Origin: Virgibacillus sp. MSP4-1
Lineage (GTDB): Bacteria; Bacillota; Bacilli; Bacillales; Alkalibacillaceae
Direction: 5' to 3'
NCBI RefSeq assembly: GCF_010092505.1
Contig: NZ_CP048021.1
Span: 1,364,001 to 1,428,000 of the forward strand
Length of the DNA stretch: 64,000 nt
The position numbers and the translations under genes were made by a program. Positions 8,125 through 16,730 of the stretch are shown here, one piece after another. The stretch's first letter is position 1, and the number at the start of each line of letters is the position of its first letter. Under the pieces are notes generated by a model. That model saw only the letters and a list, made by a program, of their open reading frames with translations. It was not told the DNA's origin and did no database searches.

Positions 8125-8732
8125 GTTTGATTCCCTCCTTCCCCAATGATTGAAATTTTATCTTTGGATATTTCCCAGAAGGAGGATAAATCATTTTTGA
8201 TGTCCTCTATGGGAAGCTTTTCTTCAGTTGCTGGTTTTTCATCAATATCAACATCTACTTCGCGTATTTCCTGATTTTCTGTCTCTTCAGATCGTTCAAT
8301 GGCTACTGAAAGCATTTTGATATTCTCCCAATTAACCTCCTCTGATTGGTCTGGAAATGTAAATTTAATATCTTGAATCATGACTCCATATTTTTTTATC
8401 AACTCCTCTTCAGCTATTGTTTTTAATTGTTGAGCTATCTGATTTAATATATATGCACGTTGTGAGGCTTGTATATCTATTTTTTGATTTTCTATCTCTT
8501 TTTCCAGTTGTTCTGATTCGTTTGACCCGGAAAGAAGCTCATTCTGCAGGAATTTTGATGGATTGGCATTAAAAACATGAAATAAAGGCTGAAGAAAAAT
8601 TAATACGAGAATCATTCCTACTGCAAACCGTACGTATTTTTGCATGGAAGATTGGGGCATTAATAAATCTACAATCATAGCAATTAATATAAAAATAATG
8701 ATTTCGGTAACCCAGTCCTGTATATAAGACAT
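8121..8732 (-). CDS. spoIIIAF: Stage III sporulation protein AF
   Basis: SpoIIIAF is a mother-cell membrane component of the SpoIIIA complex. The 203-residue protein has two N-terminal membrane segments (about 8-27 and 34-54, including the family motif MPQSSMQKYVRFAVGMILVL). A long helical soluble C-terminal domain follows and ends near the membrane ring. It overlaps spoIIIAG by 4 nt and follows spoIIIAE by 13 nt. Confidence 0.93.
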   Translation of the reverse strand: MSYIQDWVTEIIIFILIAMIVDLLMPQSSMQKYVRFAVGMILVLIFLQPLFHVFNANPSKFLQNELLSGSNESEQLEKEIENQKIDIQASQRAYILNQIAQQLKTIAEEELIKKYGVMIQDIKFTFPDQSEEVNWENIKMLSVAIERSEETENQEIREVDVDIDEKPATEEKLPIEDIKNDLSSFWEISKDKISIIGEGGNQT

Positions 8733-8745
8733 TGTTTTCAGCCTC

Positions 8746-9957
8746 CTATCGAACCATTAAGGTCAAATTGCTGGCCGCTACCAGAATGACAATGGAAAAA
8801 AAGAACATCATCGTTACAACGAGCAGGGCTGCAAAAATATACATAATGTGTTTACTTATTAAGTCCATTGTATTGATCACCGGTCCTCCTCCTACCGGCT
8901 GCAGGATGGCAGCAGCTAACTTATATATAACCGAAATCACTAAAACCTTGATAGCCGGAAATAGAGCTACTCCCAAAACAATAATCACTCCGACGATTCC
9001 AATGGTGTTTTTTAACAGCATAGAGGCTGATAACATTGTATCTGCTGCATCCGTAAACATTCTTCCAATGACAGGAATAAAATTTCCCGTCACAAATTTT
9101 GCTGTTCTGACAGCCAGTCCATCTGTAATAGCAGTCGTTGCCCCTTGCACAGAAATAACACCTACAAAGATCGTAAAAAATACGCCTAGAACAGAAAGAC
9201 CCACATTTCTAAGCAGATTGGCCAGCTTGGTTGCCTGATAGTTTTCATTCAAGGAGCTTACAATATGGAGCAGAGCCGATAGAAAAATCAGCGGAATAAC
9301 AAAGGTTGAAATTAAGAAACCACTGACATTGATTAAAAAGAGTATAATCGGCTGAAAAAAAGTTATAGAGGTTATACTTCCTACTGATGCCATAATGCTC
9401 AAAATTAACGGCAATAGAGCCCACATGAAATTTGACATTGCATCGATGGCATTATTGGTATAGGAAACAGCTAACTGAAAGCTGCTCAAGGCAAGAGTAA
9501 TTAAAACAAGATAGACGATGGCATAGGCAACTTTATTTACGGTTTTGGATTCAAAAGCATTTTGCAGCGTTTGCAAAATAACTGAAAACAGCGTTAATAG
9601 AATCAGTGACCCCAGTAATTTCCCATTCGCCAATAATTCATGAAAAAGATACTTTAATAGACCATTGATCCAGCTTTTAATGGATACAGATGCGTCATCC
9701 TTCATAAAATCCGTCAAATCTTTATTAGATAAGTCAGGTAAAAACTCTCCATAATTTTTCTTTAGATTTGACCAGTAATCTCCTATTTTTTCATAGGATT
9801 GATCCTGTATTTGCTGGTTTGCCCAGCGCTCCGCATTTTGCTGTGAAGTCGGTTCAGCAGCTTGTACTTCTTCAGGGAGTAATAAATAGAAATAAACTAA
9901 GAGAAGAGCCACTATGAATCTTTTAAAGTACACATTCACAATAATTGCTCCCTTCAA
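8746..9957 (-). CDS. spoIIIAE: Stage III sporulation protein AE
   Basis: SpoIIIAE is the largest membrane subunit of the SpoIIIA complex. The 403-residue protein has a probable signal sequence (residues about 1-33, ending VQAAEPTS). An extracytoplasmic segment and roughly eight hydrophobic membrane helices follow, with the conserved stretch VQGATTAITDGLAVRTAKFVTG and PVGGGPVINTM. The likely start could also be a few codons in (MKGAIIVNVYFKR). It is packed tightly between spoIIIAD (3 nt) and spoIIIAF. Confidence 0.94.
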   Translation of the reverse strand: MKGAIIVNVYFKRFIVALLLVYFYLLLPEEVQAAEPTSQQNAERWANQQIQDQSYEKIGDYWSNLKKNYGEFLPDLSNKDLTDFMKDDASVSIKSWINGLLKYLFHELLANGKLLGSLILLTLFSVILQTLQNAFESKTVNKVAYAIVYLVLITLALSSFQLAVSYTNNAIDAMSNFMWALLPLILSIMASVGSITSITFFQPIILFLINVSGFLISTFVIPLIFLSALLHIVSSLNENYQATKLANLLRNVGLSVLGVFFTIFVGVISVQGATTAITDGLAVRTAKFVTGNFIPVIGRMFTDAADTMLSASMLLKNTIGIVGVIIVLGVALFPAIKVLVISVIYKLAAAILQPVGGGPVINTMDLISKHIMYIFAALLVVTMMFFFSIVILVAASNLTLMVR

Positions 9958-9960
9958 TCC

Positions 9961-10350
9961 CTAAACAGGAATAAAGCTAAGGATGGTTTCAATAACAGCT
10001 GTCAGGATAGGTACGGCAAGTACGAGAATGAATATTTTTCCAGCCAGTTCAATCTTGGAAGCAATCGAATTCAGGCCTGCATCCCGTATAATTTGTGCAC
10101 CAAATTCGGAAATATAGGCGATACCAATAATTTTCAGAATGGTCTCGACATACATAAAATTAATATTGGCTTTCGTCGTCAAAGTTGAAATCAGCCGGAA
10201 TATTTCGGCTATGTGCTGAATGAGGACTAAAAAGATAATGATACCTGTTAACATGACGATAAAGAAAGAAATTGAAGGGCTTTGATCACGAACAATAATG
10301 GCTAATATAGCAGCCAGCATTCCCAGGGAAACAATTTCAAAGATCCCCAT
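9961..10350 (-). CDS. spoIIIAD: Stage III sporulation protein AD
   Basis: This 129-residue integral membrane protein has about four hydrophobic helices and the family motif YISEFGAQIIRDAGLNSIASKIELAGKIFI. SpoIIIAC and SpoIIIAD are related and form the membrane part of the SpoIIIA machine. It lies 3 nt before spoIIIAE and 4 nt after spoIIIAC. Confidence 0.94.
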   Translation of the reverse strand: MGIFEIVSLGMLAAILAIIVRDQSPSISFFIVMLTGIIIFLVLIQHIAEIFRLISTLTTKANINFMYVETILKIIGIAYISEFGAQIIRDAGLNSIASKIELAGKIFILVLAVPILTAVIETILSFIPV

Positions 10351-10354
10351 AAAT

Positions 10355-10576
10355 TCAGAATCCTCCCAGGATAATCTGAAAGAGAAAAACCGAGCGTATT
10401 TGCTGGAATAACTCGGCTAAGTTATCTATAACCACCAGTAAAACGATGATAAATCCTACCAATGTTGCCCAATGCGCTAAGTCCTCTTTTCCCGCCTGTT
10501 TCAACAGTGTGTGAATGATGGCAACAATCAAACCGATTCCTGCAATTTGGAATAAAAGATAAACTTCATTCATCAT
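10355..10576 (-). CDS. spoIIIAC: Stage III sporulation protein AC
   Basis: This short two-helix membrane protein has 73 residues (B. subtilis 68), with VYLLFQIAGIGLIVAIIHTLLKQAGKEDLAHWATLVGFIIVL. The second Met may be the true start. It shares fold and motif with SpoIIIAD, the adjacent gene. Confidence 0.93.
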   Translation of the reverse strand: MMNEVYLLFQIAGIGLIVAIIHTLLKQAGKEDLAHWATLVGFIIVLLVVIDNLAELFQQIRSVFLFQIILGGF

Positions 10577-10598
10577 TTTGAATGCCGACTCCTTTCCA

Positions 10599-11111
10599 CT
10601 AAATCAGTAACAGGATCACAAATAACCCCGTCAACACCCCTAAACTTTTCGCCATTCTTCCATATCTGTATTTTTCCTCTTCAGCATTTGCCAACTCCCT
10701 TTCCAAATGGGTTAATGCAAGCTGGATGTGTTTTTGCTGCTGTGTAAAATCATGCTGGCCCAATGTTTTCCCAAACTGGTCCATGATTTCCCTTTCCGCT
10801 TTCTTCATGGCTGATTGTTTCCAGATTTCTTTTAATGTGGGGTTCCAAATATCATATAAGGTTGTCTGACTAACGGATAATCGATTATGCAGTTCAGAAA
10901 AGAAATCACTCAATGGTTCCGGGATTTGCTTTGATAACTGATAAAAAACTTCATGAATAGGTGTTTGACCATAAACAATTTCTGCTTCAAGAATTTGCAA
11001 AGCATTTTTTAATTGCCGTATTTGCTGCGGTCGATCCGAAAGCCGCTTTGCTATATCAAAGCCTGCTTGAGTTGTCGCCAGCAGGAACAACATGGCTCCA
11101 ATCCATTTCAT
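10599..11111 (-). CDS. spoIIIAB: Stage III sporulation protein AB
   Basis: This 170-residue protein has an N-terminal membrane segment, a helical soluble domain and a C-terminal membrane anchor (KSLGVLTGLFVILLLI). In structure SpoIIIAB resembles GspF-type platform proteins, matching the ATPase role of SpoIIIAA. The ATG has AAGGAG 6-9 nt upstream, so its first 18 codons genuinely overlap the 3' end of spoIIIAA in another frame (56 nt). Confidence 0.93.
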   Translation of the reverse strand: MKWIGAMLFLLATTQAGFDIAKRLSDRPQQIRQLKNALQILEAEIVYGQTPIHEVFYQLSKQIPEPLSDFFSELHNRLSVSQTTLYDIWNPTLKEIWKQSAMKKAEREIMDQFGKTLGQHDFTQQQKHIQLALTHLERELANAEEEKYRYGRMAKSLGVLTGLFVILLLI

Positions 11112-12030
11112 AACCTTTGCTCCTTACGTGGTGATTTTGGGTTTGTCCATTTTCATCTGTAACCGATATTACCGTGCCAGGTTTAGGGTGATTCGAAAAT
11201 GTCACATAGCGTTGAAAAGCATTCTGCCGGAATAAGGGCTGTAATGAAGGACGGCTTCGTACCTCATCTAAATTTTGTCCATGAACACTGCAGATCACGG
11301 TTACTCCTGCATAAACAGCTTCCATTAAGGCCTTCACATCTTCTTCCGACCCTATTTCATCCACGGCAATTACATCCGGGGACATTGACCTGATCATCAT
11401 CATCATCCCTTCAGCTTTTGGACAGGCATCCATTACATCCGTTCGAAGTCCTACATCATGCTGTGGAATTCCGTTCCTGCAGGCAGCAATTTCTGATCGT
11501 TCATCAATCACTCCAACCTTTTTAGCCGGATAATGTTTATAACCATTACTCATATAGCGAATGATATCCCTTAAAAATGTGGTTTTGCCGCATTTAGGCG
11601 GACCAATGAACAATGTATTCAGATAACGGTTCTGATATAACAGCGGAAGATAAGGCTTACTTGTGTCCTTTACCTGCCTGGCTATACGTATATTAAAGAA
11701 GGTTAGGTGCCGAATAGCCTTCACATACCCTCTTTCTGTATTGACTTTGCCGGAAATCCCAACCCGATGACCTCCTTCAATGGTAATGTAGCCTTCCCGA
11801 AGCTCGTCCTCAAATCGATAAATCGAATGTTCACTTAATTGGTTTAAAATAAACAAACCATCCTGTTTATCCGGCAATAGATGAACAATCATTCTGGAAT
11901 AGGCCGTAAAAACGAGTTCTATAGGTTTTCCAATACGAACTCTAATTTCCTCCAGCTGGTTCCAATTCATAATTTCTCTCCGAAGCTTGTCTTCAATCGA
12001 TTCAGGAAATAGTCTTAAAATCTCTTCCAA
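11056..12030 (-). CDS. spoIIIAA: Stage III sporulation protein AA, putative ATPase
   Basis: SpoIIIAA is a secretion-ATPase-like protein thought to energise the SpoIIIA channel from the mother-cell cytosol. It has 324 residues. The Walker A motif is GPPKCGKT (143-150), a Walker B-like VIAVDEIGSEED is near 215-226, and VGIIDERSEIAA-type residues follow Walker A. It is slightly longer than the B. subtilis protein (307) because the frame reads 56 nt into spoIIIAB. It is the first gene of the operon, with AGGAGA before the ATG and a SigE-type promoter 36 nt upstream. Confidence 0.95.
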   Translation of the reverse strand: MEEILRLFPESIEDKLRREIMNWNQLEEIRVRIGKPIELVFTAYSRMIVHLLPDKQDGLFILNQLSEHSIYRFEDELREGYITIEGGHRVGISGKVNTERGYVKAIRHLTFFNIRIARQVKDTSKPYLPLLYQNRYLNTLFIGPPKCGKTTFLRDIIRYMSNGYKHYPAKKVGVIDERSEIAACRNGIPQHDVGLRTDVMDACPKAEGMMMMIRSMSPDVIAVDEIGSEEDVKALMEAVYAGVTVICSVHGQNLDEVRSRPSLQPLFRQNAFQRYVTFSNHPKPGTVISVTDENGQTQNHHVRSKGYEMDWSHVVPAGDNSSRL

Positions 12031-12065
12031 TGTAAGGATCTCCTTCTACTAATAGTTGCTACTCT

Positions 12066-12094
12066 AAATCTATGCGATACAAAGAGATTTATGA
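12066..12094 (-). promoter_or_regulatory. SigE-type sporulation promoter for spoIIIA
   Basis: On the minus strand a -35 TCATAAA (12088-12094) and a -10 CATAGATTT (12066-12074) are separated by 13 nt, close to the SigE consensus (tcATATT, 13-15 nt, CATACAnT). The spoIIIA operon is a known SigE regulon member, so the site fits its gene. Confidence 0.75.
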
Positions 12095-12102
12095 CTATTC
12101 GT

Positions 12103-12149
12103 AAAGTGAAACCTCCATCAGTGGGGGATCTTTCCATCCCCCACTGATT
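12103..12149 (-). repeat. Dispersed repeat family B, end fragment with hairpin
   Basis: A 13-bp inverted repeat (12117-12129 and 12136-12148, loop CTTTCC) is followed on the minus strand by GGAGGTTTCACTTTA. The CACTGATGG[AG][AG]GTTTCACTTTA core recurs at 39028-39052 and, shortened, at 41011-41030. It sits just upstream of the SigE promoter and downstream of the efp terminator. Confidence 0.7.
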
Positions 12150-12173
12150 TAGCCATAATGCAGCATAAACAAC

Positions 12174-12203
12174 AAAAAAAGAGCTACCCTAACGGATAGC
12201 TCC
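12174..12203 (-). terminator. efp terminator
   Basis: The hairpin GAGCTA...TAGCTC (12181-12186/12197-12202, extendable by two pairs) is followed on the minus strand by seven T. Confidence 0.85.
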
Positions 12204-12230
12204 TTGCATTTTTATGTTTAATAATCGTCA

Positions 12231-12788
12231 TTATGCTCTGGAAACATATTTTCCATCACTTGTATTAACAACAAGTACATCCCCATTGTTTACAAAAAAA
12301 GGTACCTGTACAACTAATCCTGTTTCCAGTGTTGCAGGTTTGGTACCTCCACTGGCTGTATCACCCTTAATTCCAGGTTCTGTTTCAGTGACTTCCAATT
12401 CCACTGTATTTGGAAGTTCAAGACCAATGGTTTCTCCTTCATAAATAAGCATGGTAATTTGCATATTTTCTTTTAAGTAGTTAAGTTCCTTCTCTAATTG
12501 AGAAGATTGAAGTTCGATCTGATCAAAAGTTTCCTGATCCATAAATGTATGAACATCACCTGAAGCGTATAAATACTGCATGTTTCTCCGCTCAAGATGA
12601 GCCGTATTTACTTTTTCCCCTGCCCTAAAGGTTCGCTCCTGTATGTTTCCATTACGGAGGTTACGCAGCTTTGAACGAACAAACGCTGCACCTTTTCCTG
12701 GCTTTACATGCTGAAATTCTACCACCTGCCAAATATCTCCATCCAGCTCAATGGTTTGTCCTGTGCGAAAATCATTTACTGAAATCAT
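12231..12788 (-). CDS. efp: Translation elongation factor P
   Basis: EF-P relieves ribosomes stalled at consecutive prolines. The 185-residue, three-domain beta protein has the loop [10 protein letters not shown], with the tip lysine at residue 32. In B. subtilis that lysine carries a 5-aminopentanol modification. The N-terminus [10 protein letters not shown] and the C-terminal domain ending DGKYVSRA are typical. It is the last gene of the yqhR-aroQ-pepQ-efp cluster and has its own terminator. Confidence 0.97.
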   Translation of the reverse strand: MISVNDFRTGQTIELDGDIWQVVEFQHVKPGKGAAFVRSKLRNLRNGNIQERTFRAGEKVNTAHLERRNMQYLYASGDVHTFMDQETFDQIELQSSQLEKELNYLKENMQITMLIYEGETIGLELPNTVELEVTETEPGIKGDTASGGTKPATLETGLVVQVPFFVNNGDVLVVNTSDGKYVSRA

Positions 12789-12812
12789 ATGTTATCCCCT
12801 TTCTAAACACAA

Positions 12813-13874
12813 CTATAACGTTATAAGTTCTTTTTTCGCAAATGTCAGTTTTTCATATCCATTTTCAGTTACCACTATATCATCTTCAATACGGCAGCCG
12901 CCTACATTAGATATATAAATTCCGGGTTCCACGGTTACAACCATCCCTGGCTCCAGCTTCTGCTCTGATCGGAAGGAAAGCCCCGGACCTTCATGAACAT
13001 CCAGACCAATTCCATGGCCTGTGGAGTGTCCAAAATAGTCTCCATATCCTTTAGCTTTAATATAATCCCGTGTTAGAGCGTCTGCTTCAATTCCGGTTAT
13101 GCCCGGTTTAATTCCTTCTACACCTTTTAGCTGGGCCTGAAGAACTGTATCATAAATATCCTTTAGTTCGTCACTAATCTGCCCTACAGCCACCGTTCGC
13201 GTCATATCTGAACAGTAACCCTGGTAGTATGCTCCAAAGTCCAGAGTGACAAGCTCACCGCTTTCAATCATCTTTTTAGAGGCTACCCCGTGCGGCAGTG
13301 CAGATCGATAGCCGGATGCTACGATGATATCAAAGGAAGAAGACTCTGCCCCATTTCTTCTCATGAAAAATTCAAGTTCATTTGATACATCAATTTCTTT
13401 AACACCTGGCTTAATATAGTCAAGAATATGATCAAAGGCAGCATCTGCAATTTCACATGCCTGTTTGATCCTTTTCAATTCATCTTTGGTCTTAACCAGG
13501 CGGAGCTTTTCAATTAAACCTGATGACGGAATCAGCTCAGCAGGCAGCTCATTTTTATATCGTTCATATGTACTATAAGTCATGTGATCTTTCTCAAAGC
13601 CTAAGGATTGTATACCAAGCTTTTTGACCTGGTTGGCTACTTCCTTATGAATCGGTGTTTTATGTTCAATAATTTCAAATCCTTCAGCCTGCTCCTTTGC
13701 CTGCTCTGTATAGCGAAAATCAGTAATAAAAAGGGCAGCTTGTTGTGTTATAAGTGCAACGCCAGCTGTACCGGTAAATCCGGTTATATATCTACGGTTT
13801 TTTTCACTTGTGATTAGCAAACCATCATATTCCTGATCGGCTAATGCTGATCTAAACTTGTCCAGTTTCTCCAC
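12813..13874 (-). CDS. yqhT: M24 family Xaa-Pro peptidase (YqhT-like)
   Basis: This cytosolic pita-bread metallopeptidase probably cleaves X-Pro bonds. An N-terminal creatinase-like domain (about 1-125) precedes the catalytic domain. Its metal ligands are visible in LDFGAYYQGYCSDMTRT (two Asp), GHSTGHGIGLDVHEGP (His), VTVEPGIY (Glu) and GGCRIEDDIVV (Glu). I prefer the GTG start at 13874 (MEKLDKFRSALADQ), with AGAAAGGATG upstream; an ATG three codons earlier overlaps that ribosome site. It overlaps the aroQ end by 23 nt. Confidence 0.92.
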   Translation of the reverse strand: MEKLDKFRSALADQEYDGLLITSEKNRRYITGFTGTAGVALITQQAALFITDFRYTEQAKEQAEGFEIIEHKTPIHKEVANQVKKLGIQSLGFEKDHMTYSTYERYKNELPAELIPSSGLIEKLRLVKTKDELKRIKQACEIADAAFDHILDYIKPGVKEIDVSNELEFFMRRNGAESSSFDIIVASGYRSALPHGVASKKMIESGELVTLDFGAYYQGYCSDMTRTVAVGQISDELKDIYDTVLQAQLKGVEGIKPGITGIEADALTRDYIKAKGYGDYFGHSTGHGIGLDVHEGPGLSFRSEQKLEPGMVVTVEPGIYISNVGGCRIEDDIVVTENGYEKLTFAKKELITL

Positions 13875-14322
13875 TCTTATCATCCTTTCTCTTATCTTCT
13901 TCAAGAAATGCAAGGGCTGCTGCTTTATAGCCAAGCGTACCCAGGCCGGCTATTTGTCCCCAGCAAACGGGCGCAAGTAACGATTCTCTCCTGAATGCCT
14001 CCCGGTTGTGTACATTTGAAATATGTACTTCGATAACAGGGACTTCCACTGCGCTAATGGCATCCCTCAAGGCAACACTTGTATGTGTATAAGCAGCAGG
14101 ATTAAAGATAATCCCTTCATAGTGCTGATTTGCCTCATGAATGGCATCGATCAGAGCACCTTCATGGTTGGACTGAAAGCTTTTTAATCCCCAGCCTTCC
14201 TCCTTTAAAAACGCAGCTAATTCACTCTCAATTTCCTGGAGCCCACTCTTACCGTAAATATGAGGCTCTCTTGTCCCTAATAAATTCAAATTAGGTCCAT
14301 TTAACAGGAGCAATTGTTTCAT
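13852..14322 (-). CDS. aroQ: 3-dehydroquinate dehydratase, type II
   Basis: AroQ dehydrates 3-dehydroquinate to 3-dehydroshikimate in the shikimate pathway. The 156-residue type II enzyme has LLLLNGPNLNLLGTREP (catalytic Tyr region IYG just after), FQSNHEGALIDAIHEA, NPAAYTHTSVALRDA, and EVHISNVHNREAFRRES. The start used (14322) has GGGGAG 5 nt upstream. Codons further upstream in frame lack homology. A charged tail of about ten residues extends past the usual end and overlaps the next gene. Confidence 0.95.
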   Translation of the reverse strand: MKQLLLLNGPNLNLLGTREPHIYGKSGLQEIESELAAFLKEEGWGLKSFQSNHEGALIDAIHEANQHYEGIIFNPAAYTHTSVALRDAISAVEVPVIEVHISNVHNREAFRRESLLAPVCWGQIAGLGTLGYKAAALAFLEEDKRKDDKSGETGQV

Positions 14323-14378
14323 ACCTCTCCCCATCCTTGTTCTCAGAATGTTGTCTAAGAAATAGTGTATCATACTAC

Positions 14379-14918
14379 TTATGCATTTTGGGAGTCATTT
14401 TCCTTTCTTTGCTGCTTCATCTCCTGCAGGCTTTTATATTCAAATGAAATTGAATAGCCAATAAATGTACCATATAAAATTAAGAGGCAAATCGTTGTGA
14501 CCACTGTATCAACCGTCATATTGGCCAGACCGGGAACGGCTGAGAACATCGGATTAAAAAAATATAAAAAAATAAACCAGATCACTAGCCCGTATAAAAT
14601 TCCTGGCAACATTCCTTCCCGCTTTCTTAACAAAAGATAGTAAACATACGCAACCAAAATGGAAATAACACCTACTATCAGAACGCTTAACATTTCGCCT
14701 GAAAACCCATCAATCCAATCAGCCTGCCAGAACGAGCGTAAAATAAAACTTGCATGGGAAACTTCAGAGAAATTAAAATAATAAGCCAAAGAGCCTAGAA
14801 GACCCCAGAATATTCCGCCGATAAACCCTGTTAATAAAGCTTTCTGCAATAAAGACATCGGTTCTTCCTGCTGATTTTGTTCCAGTTTTTCCTGGTTCAT
14901 TTCTGCCATATTTTCCAC
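14379..14918 (-). CDS. yqhR: YqhR/FigP family membrane protein
   Basis: This 179-residue protein has four predicted membrane segments (about 25-47, 75-97, 103-125, 140-162), with short polar ends. It occupies the yqhR position beside aroQ. In B. subtilis YqhR (FigP) forms a channel with SpoVAF in the spore inner membrane that amplifies germinant responses. A SpoVAF homologue is in this window at 39491-40945. The assignment rests on synteny, length and topology. GGAGGT lies 5 nt before the ATG. Confidence 0.8.
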   Translation of the reverse strand: MENMAEMNQEKLEQNQQEEPMSLLQKALLTGFIGGIFWGLLGSLAYYFNFSEVSHASFILRSFWQADWIDGFSGEMLSVLIVGVISILVAYVYYLLLRKREGMLPGILYGLVIWFIFLYFFNPMFSAVPGLANMTVDTVVTTICLLILYGTFIGYSISFEYKSLQEMKQQRKENDSQNA

Positions 14919-15166
14919 CTCCGTTTTGTTATCCTAACCAATTTGCGAAAAGACATGCCTAATCATTGGTAAAATGTATACGTTAAGAGCTTTTTCTAGT
15001 AAAATAAAAATAAATATAAAATATTCAGCATAACTATATATGAAACGAAAATTTGATAAGTTCAACGAACCCATCAGTGCGGAACGGAAAAATTCCTCAA
15101 TTACGCAAAATAACAAAAGGATATGAATATTTTTCCTCCCAATGGGCAAAATTTTAACAGGTTCTT

Positions 15167-15195
15167 TTTACATAGAGTACGAATGAAATTATAGG
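15167..15195 (+). promoter_or_regulatory. Probable SigA promoter for the SA1362-family gene
   Basis: A -35 TTTACA (15167-15172), a 17-nt spacer and a -10 TATAGG (15190-15195) lie about 55 nt before the start codon. Confidence 0.45.
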
Positions 15196-15255
15196 TGATC
15201 CGTTTTTCTTATGTTCAGTTCGGGATCATTGCGAATGAGAAAGGAGGCCTGTGTC

Positions 15256-15645
15256 ATGCGATTCCGTGCAAGAAATCTATTTGTTTATACCATAATGGCT
15301 CTGGCTGTTTTCGGTATTTTCTATCAGCTACTATTTGATACTGCCCAGCTCTTCACCTATATTCTTATAACCGCTGGATTTGCAGCTATCTTGTTCGGTA
15401 TATTCTATGTTTTCATGAGAAAAAGAGGCACTGGAGGTATTTCCAAAGAGTATCGTAAAGCAGTGAAGCAGTCCCGGCGTAAATACGGTAATGCCGTACC
15501 GAACAAACGGATGTATCAGGCTACTGCACGCAAACAGCGAAAACGAAACGCACAGCCCGGTAAATCCAAAGGCAAAAGAAGCGCAGCCCATCTGCGAGTC
15601 ATTGATGGAAAAAAAGATAAGAAAAAAAACCGAGCGTCTTTTTAA
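15256..15645 (+). CDS. yqhP: SA1362 family small membrane protein (YqhP-like)
   Basis: This 129-residue protein has two N-terminal membrane segments (about 6-26 and 33-55). A very basic C-terminal tail (many Lys/Arg, ending in a K-rich run) could contact nucleic acid or lipid head groups. The start is the ATG 8 nt after AAGGAGG; an upstream in-frame ATG has no ribosome site. Its function is unknown. It is divergent from yqhR. The yqhQ gene that lies between these two in B. subtilis is not present here. Confidence 0.75.
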   Translation: MRFRARNLFVYTIMALAVFGIFYQLLFDTAQLFTYILITAGFAAILFGIFYVFMRKRGTGGISKEYRKAVKQSRRKYGNAVPNKRMYQATARKQRKRNAQPGKSKGKRSAAHLRVIDGKKDKKKNRASF

Positions 15646-15660
15646 AACGGTCGGTTTTTT
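15623..15660 (+). terminator. Terminator overlapping the yqhP stop codon
   Basis: AAAAACCGAGCG pairs with CGGTCGGTTTTT around the stop codon (15643-15645), giving a hairpin followed by T6. Confidence 0.75.
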
Positions 15661-15687
15661 AATAGGAAGCAGGCGTTTACTTTGTTC

Positions 15688-16587
15688 TTAATAAGTCCAG
15701 GTTTTCAGATATTTGACAGCACTTTTCCTGCCTAGTTCCATAAGTCTGTACTTTTCCTCATCTGATAACGAGAAATCTGTAGCGTCAATATCCCTGGTCG
15801 GGATAAACATGACATTGGCTGCGACAGATTTTGAAATATACCTGGCATCATGAGCATGGATCATTGTGGAAAATAGAGACTGAAACATTGAAATAGCATT
15901 TTTTATTTTTCGTCTGGGCAGCTGATCAGAGGAAGTGCTGAGCTTCATCCCTAAAATAGGACGTTTTGGCTTTTTTGTCCCTGTTTGAAACACCCAAATG
16001 GGAAAGTTACTTAATAATCCCCCATCCACAAGAATATTTTTGTGCCTTTTGTCTCTTATTCTTTTTACAGGAATAAAAAAGAAAGGAATGGATGCGCTAA
16101 TCCGAACAGCTCTTGCTACAGGAAAAGATAATCCATCGATGCCGTAGAACCTTTCCAGGTCATCCGGAAATACAACCATTCTGCCAAGAGATAAATCAGA
16201 GCCGATAATTCTCAATTCCCCCGGTGGTAAATCCTGAAACGTGTGAATCCCTTTTGCTGATAATTTCTCTTCAATCCACTTTTCTAAGACATCCCCTTTA
16301 TATAACCCGAGCCGATGATAAATAAGCAGCCATTTTAAGAATGGAAAAATTTTTTCAAGCGTACTTTCCTGCATAAATGACTTTAAGTTTAATTCCATAA
16401 AGGATTCTTTTATTTCCGAAGTTTTATATCCGGCTGCAATTAATGCGGCTAATATGGCACCAGCTGATGTTCCCGCTACCCTTTCAAACGTGAATCCTTT
16501 TTCATCCACAACTTCCAGCGCACCAATAAAAGCAATTGCTTTCACACCCCCACCCGAAAAGACACCATCTACCTTCAAAATAATCAT
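15688..16587 (-). CDS. yqhO: Patatin-like phospholipase family protein (YqhO-like)
   Basis: This probable lipid acyl hydrolase has a Ser-Asp dyad. The oxyanion hole is DGVFSGGGVKAIAFIGAL near the N-terminus, the nucleophile elbow is AGTSAG (GxSxG), and the catalytic Asp is in LVDGGLLSNFP (DGG). The 299-residue product begins MIILKVDGVFSGGG. A TTG three codons later (16578) is better spaced from AAGG and may be the true start. Codons further upstream overlap the nrdJ terminator and are not coding. The substrate is unknown. Confidence 0.88.
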   Translation of the reverse strand: MIILKVDGVFSGGGVKAIAFIGALEVVDEKGFTFERVAGTSAGAILAALIAAGYKTSEIKESFMELNLKSFMQESTLEKIFPFLKWLLIYHRLGLYKGDVLEKWIEEKLSAKGIHTFQDLPPGELRIIGSDLSLGRMVVFPDDLERFYGIDGLSFPVARAVRISASIPFFFIPVKRIRDKRHKNILVDGGLLSNFPIWVFQTGTKKPKRPILGMKLSTSSDQLPRRKIKNAISMFQSLFSTMIHAHDARYISKSVAANVMFIPTRDIDATDFSLSDEEKYRLMELGRKSAVKYLKTWTY

Positions 16588-16680
16588 CCTTATCTTTTTA
16601 AGGGTTTCTATTAGATGTATAAGCAGAAGAGGGTGTACATTAGAACACCGGAATTCAAGCAGAACTATCTTTTTGCAAAT

Positions 16681-16711
16681 GAAAAGAACGACCTCGTATG
16701 TGAGGTCGTCC
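16681..16711 (-). terminator. nrdJ terminator
   Basis: A 10-bp hairpin has arms at 16686-16695 and 16702-16711 and loop GTATGT, followed by TTTTC on the minus strand. Confidence 0.85.
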
Positions 16712-16730
16712 TTATTGAACATAATCTTTA

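Noticed and set aside
14934-15149. 71-codon hydrophobic ORF on the minus strand between yqhR and yqhP
   Set aside because: It starts at TTG without a ribosome site, is very AT-rich and shows no resemblance to YqhQ or any family I know.
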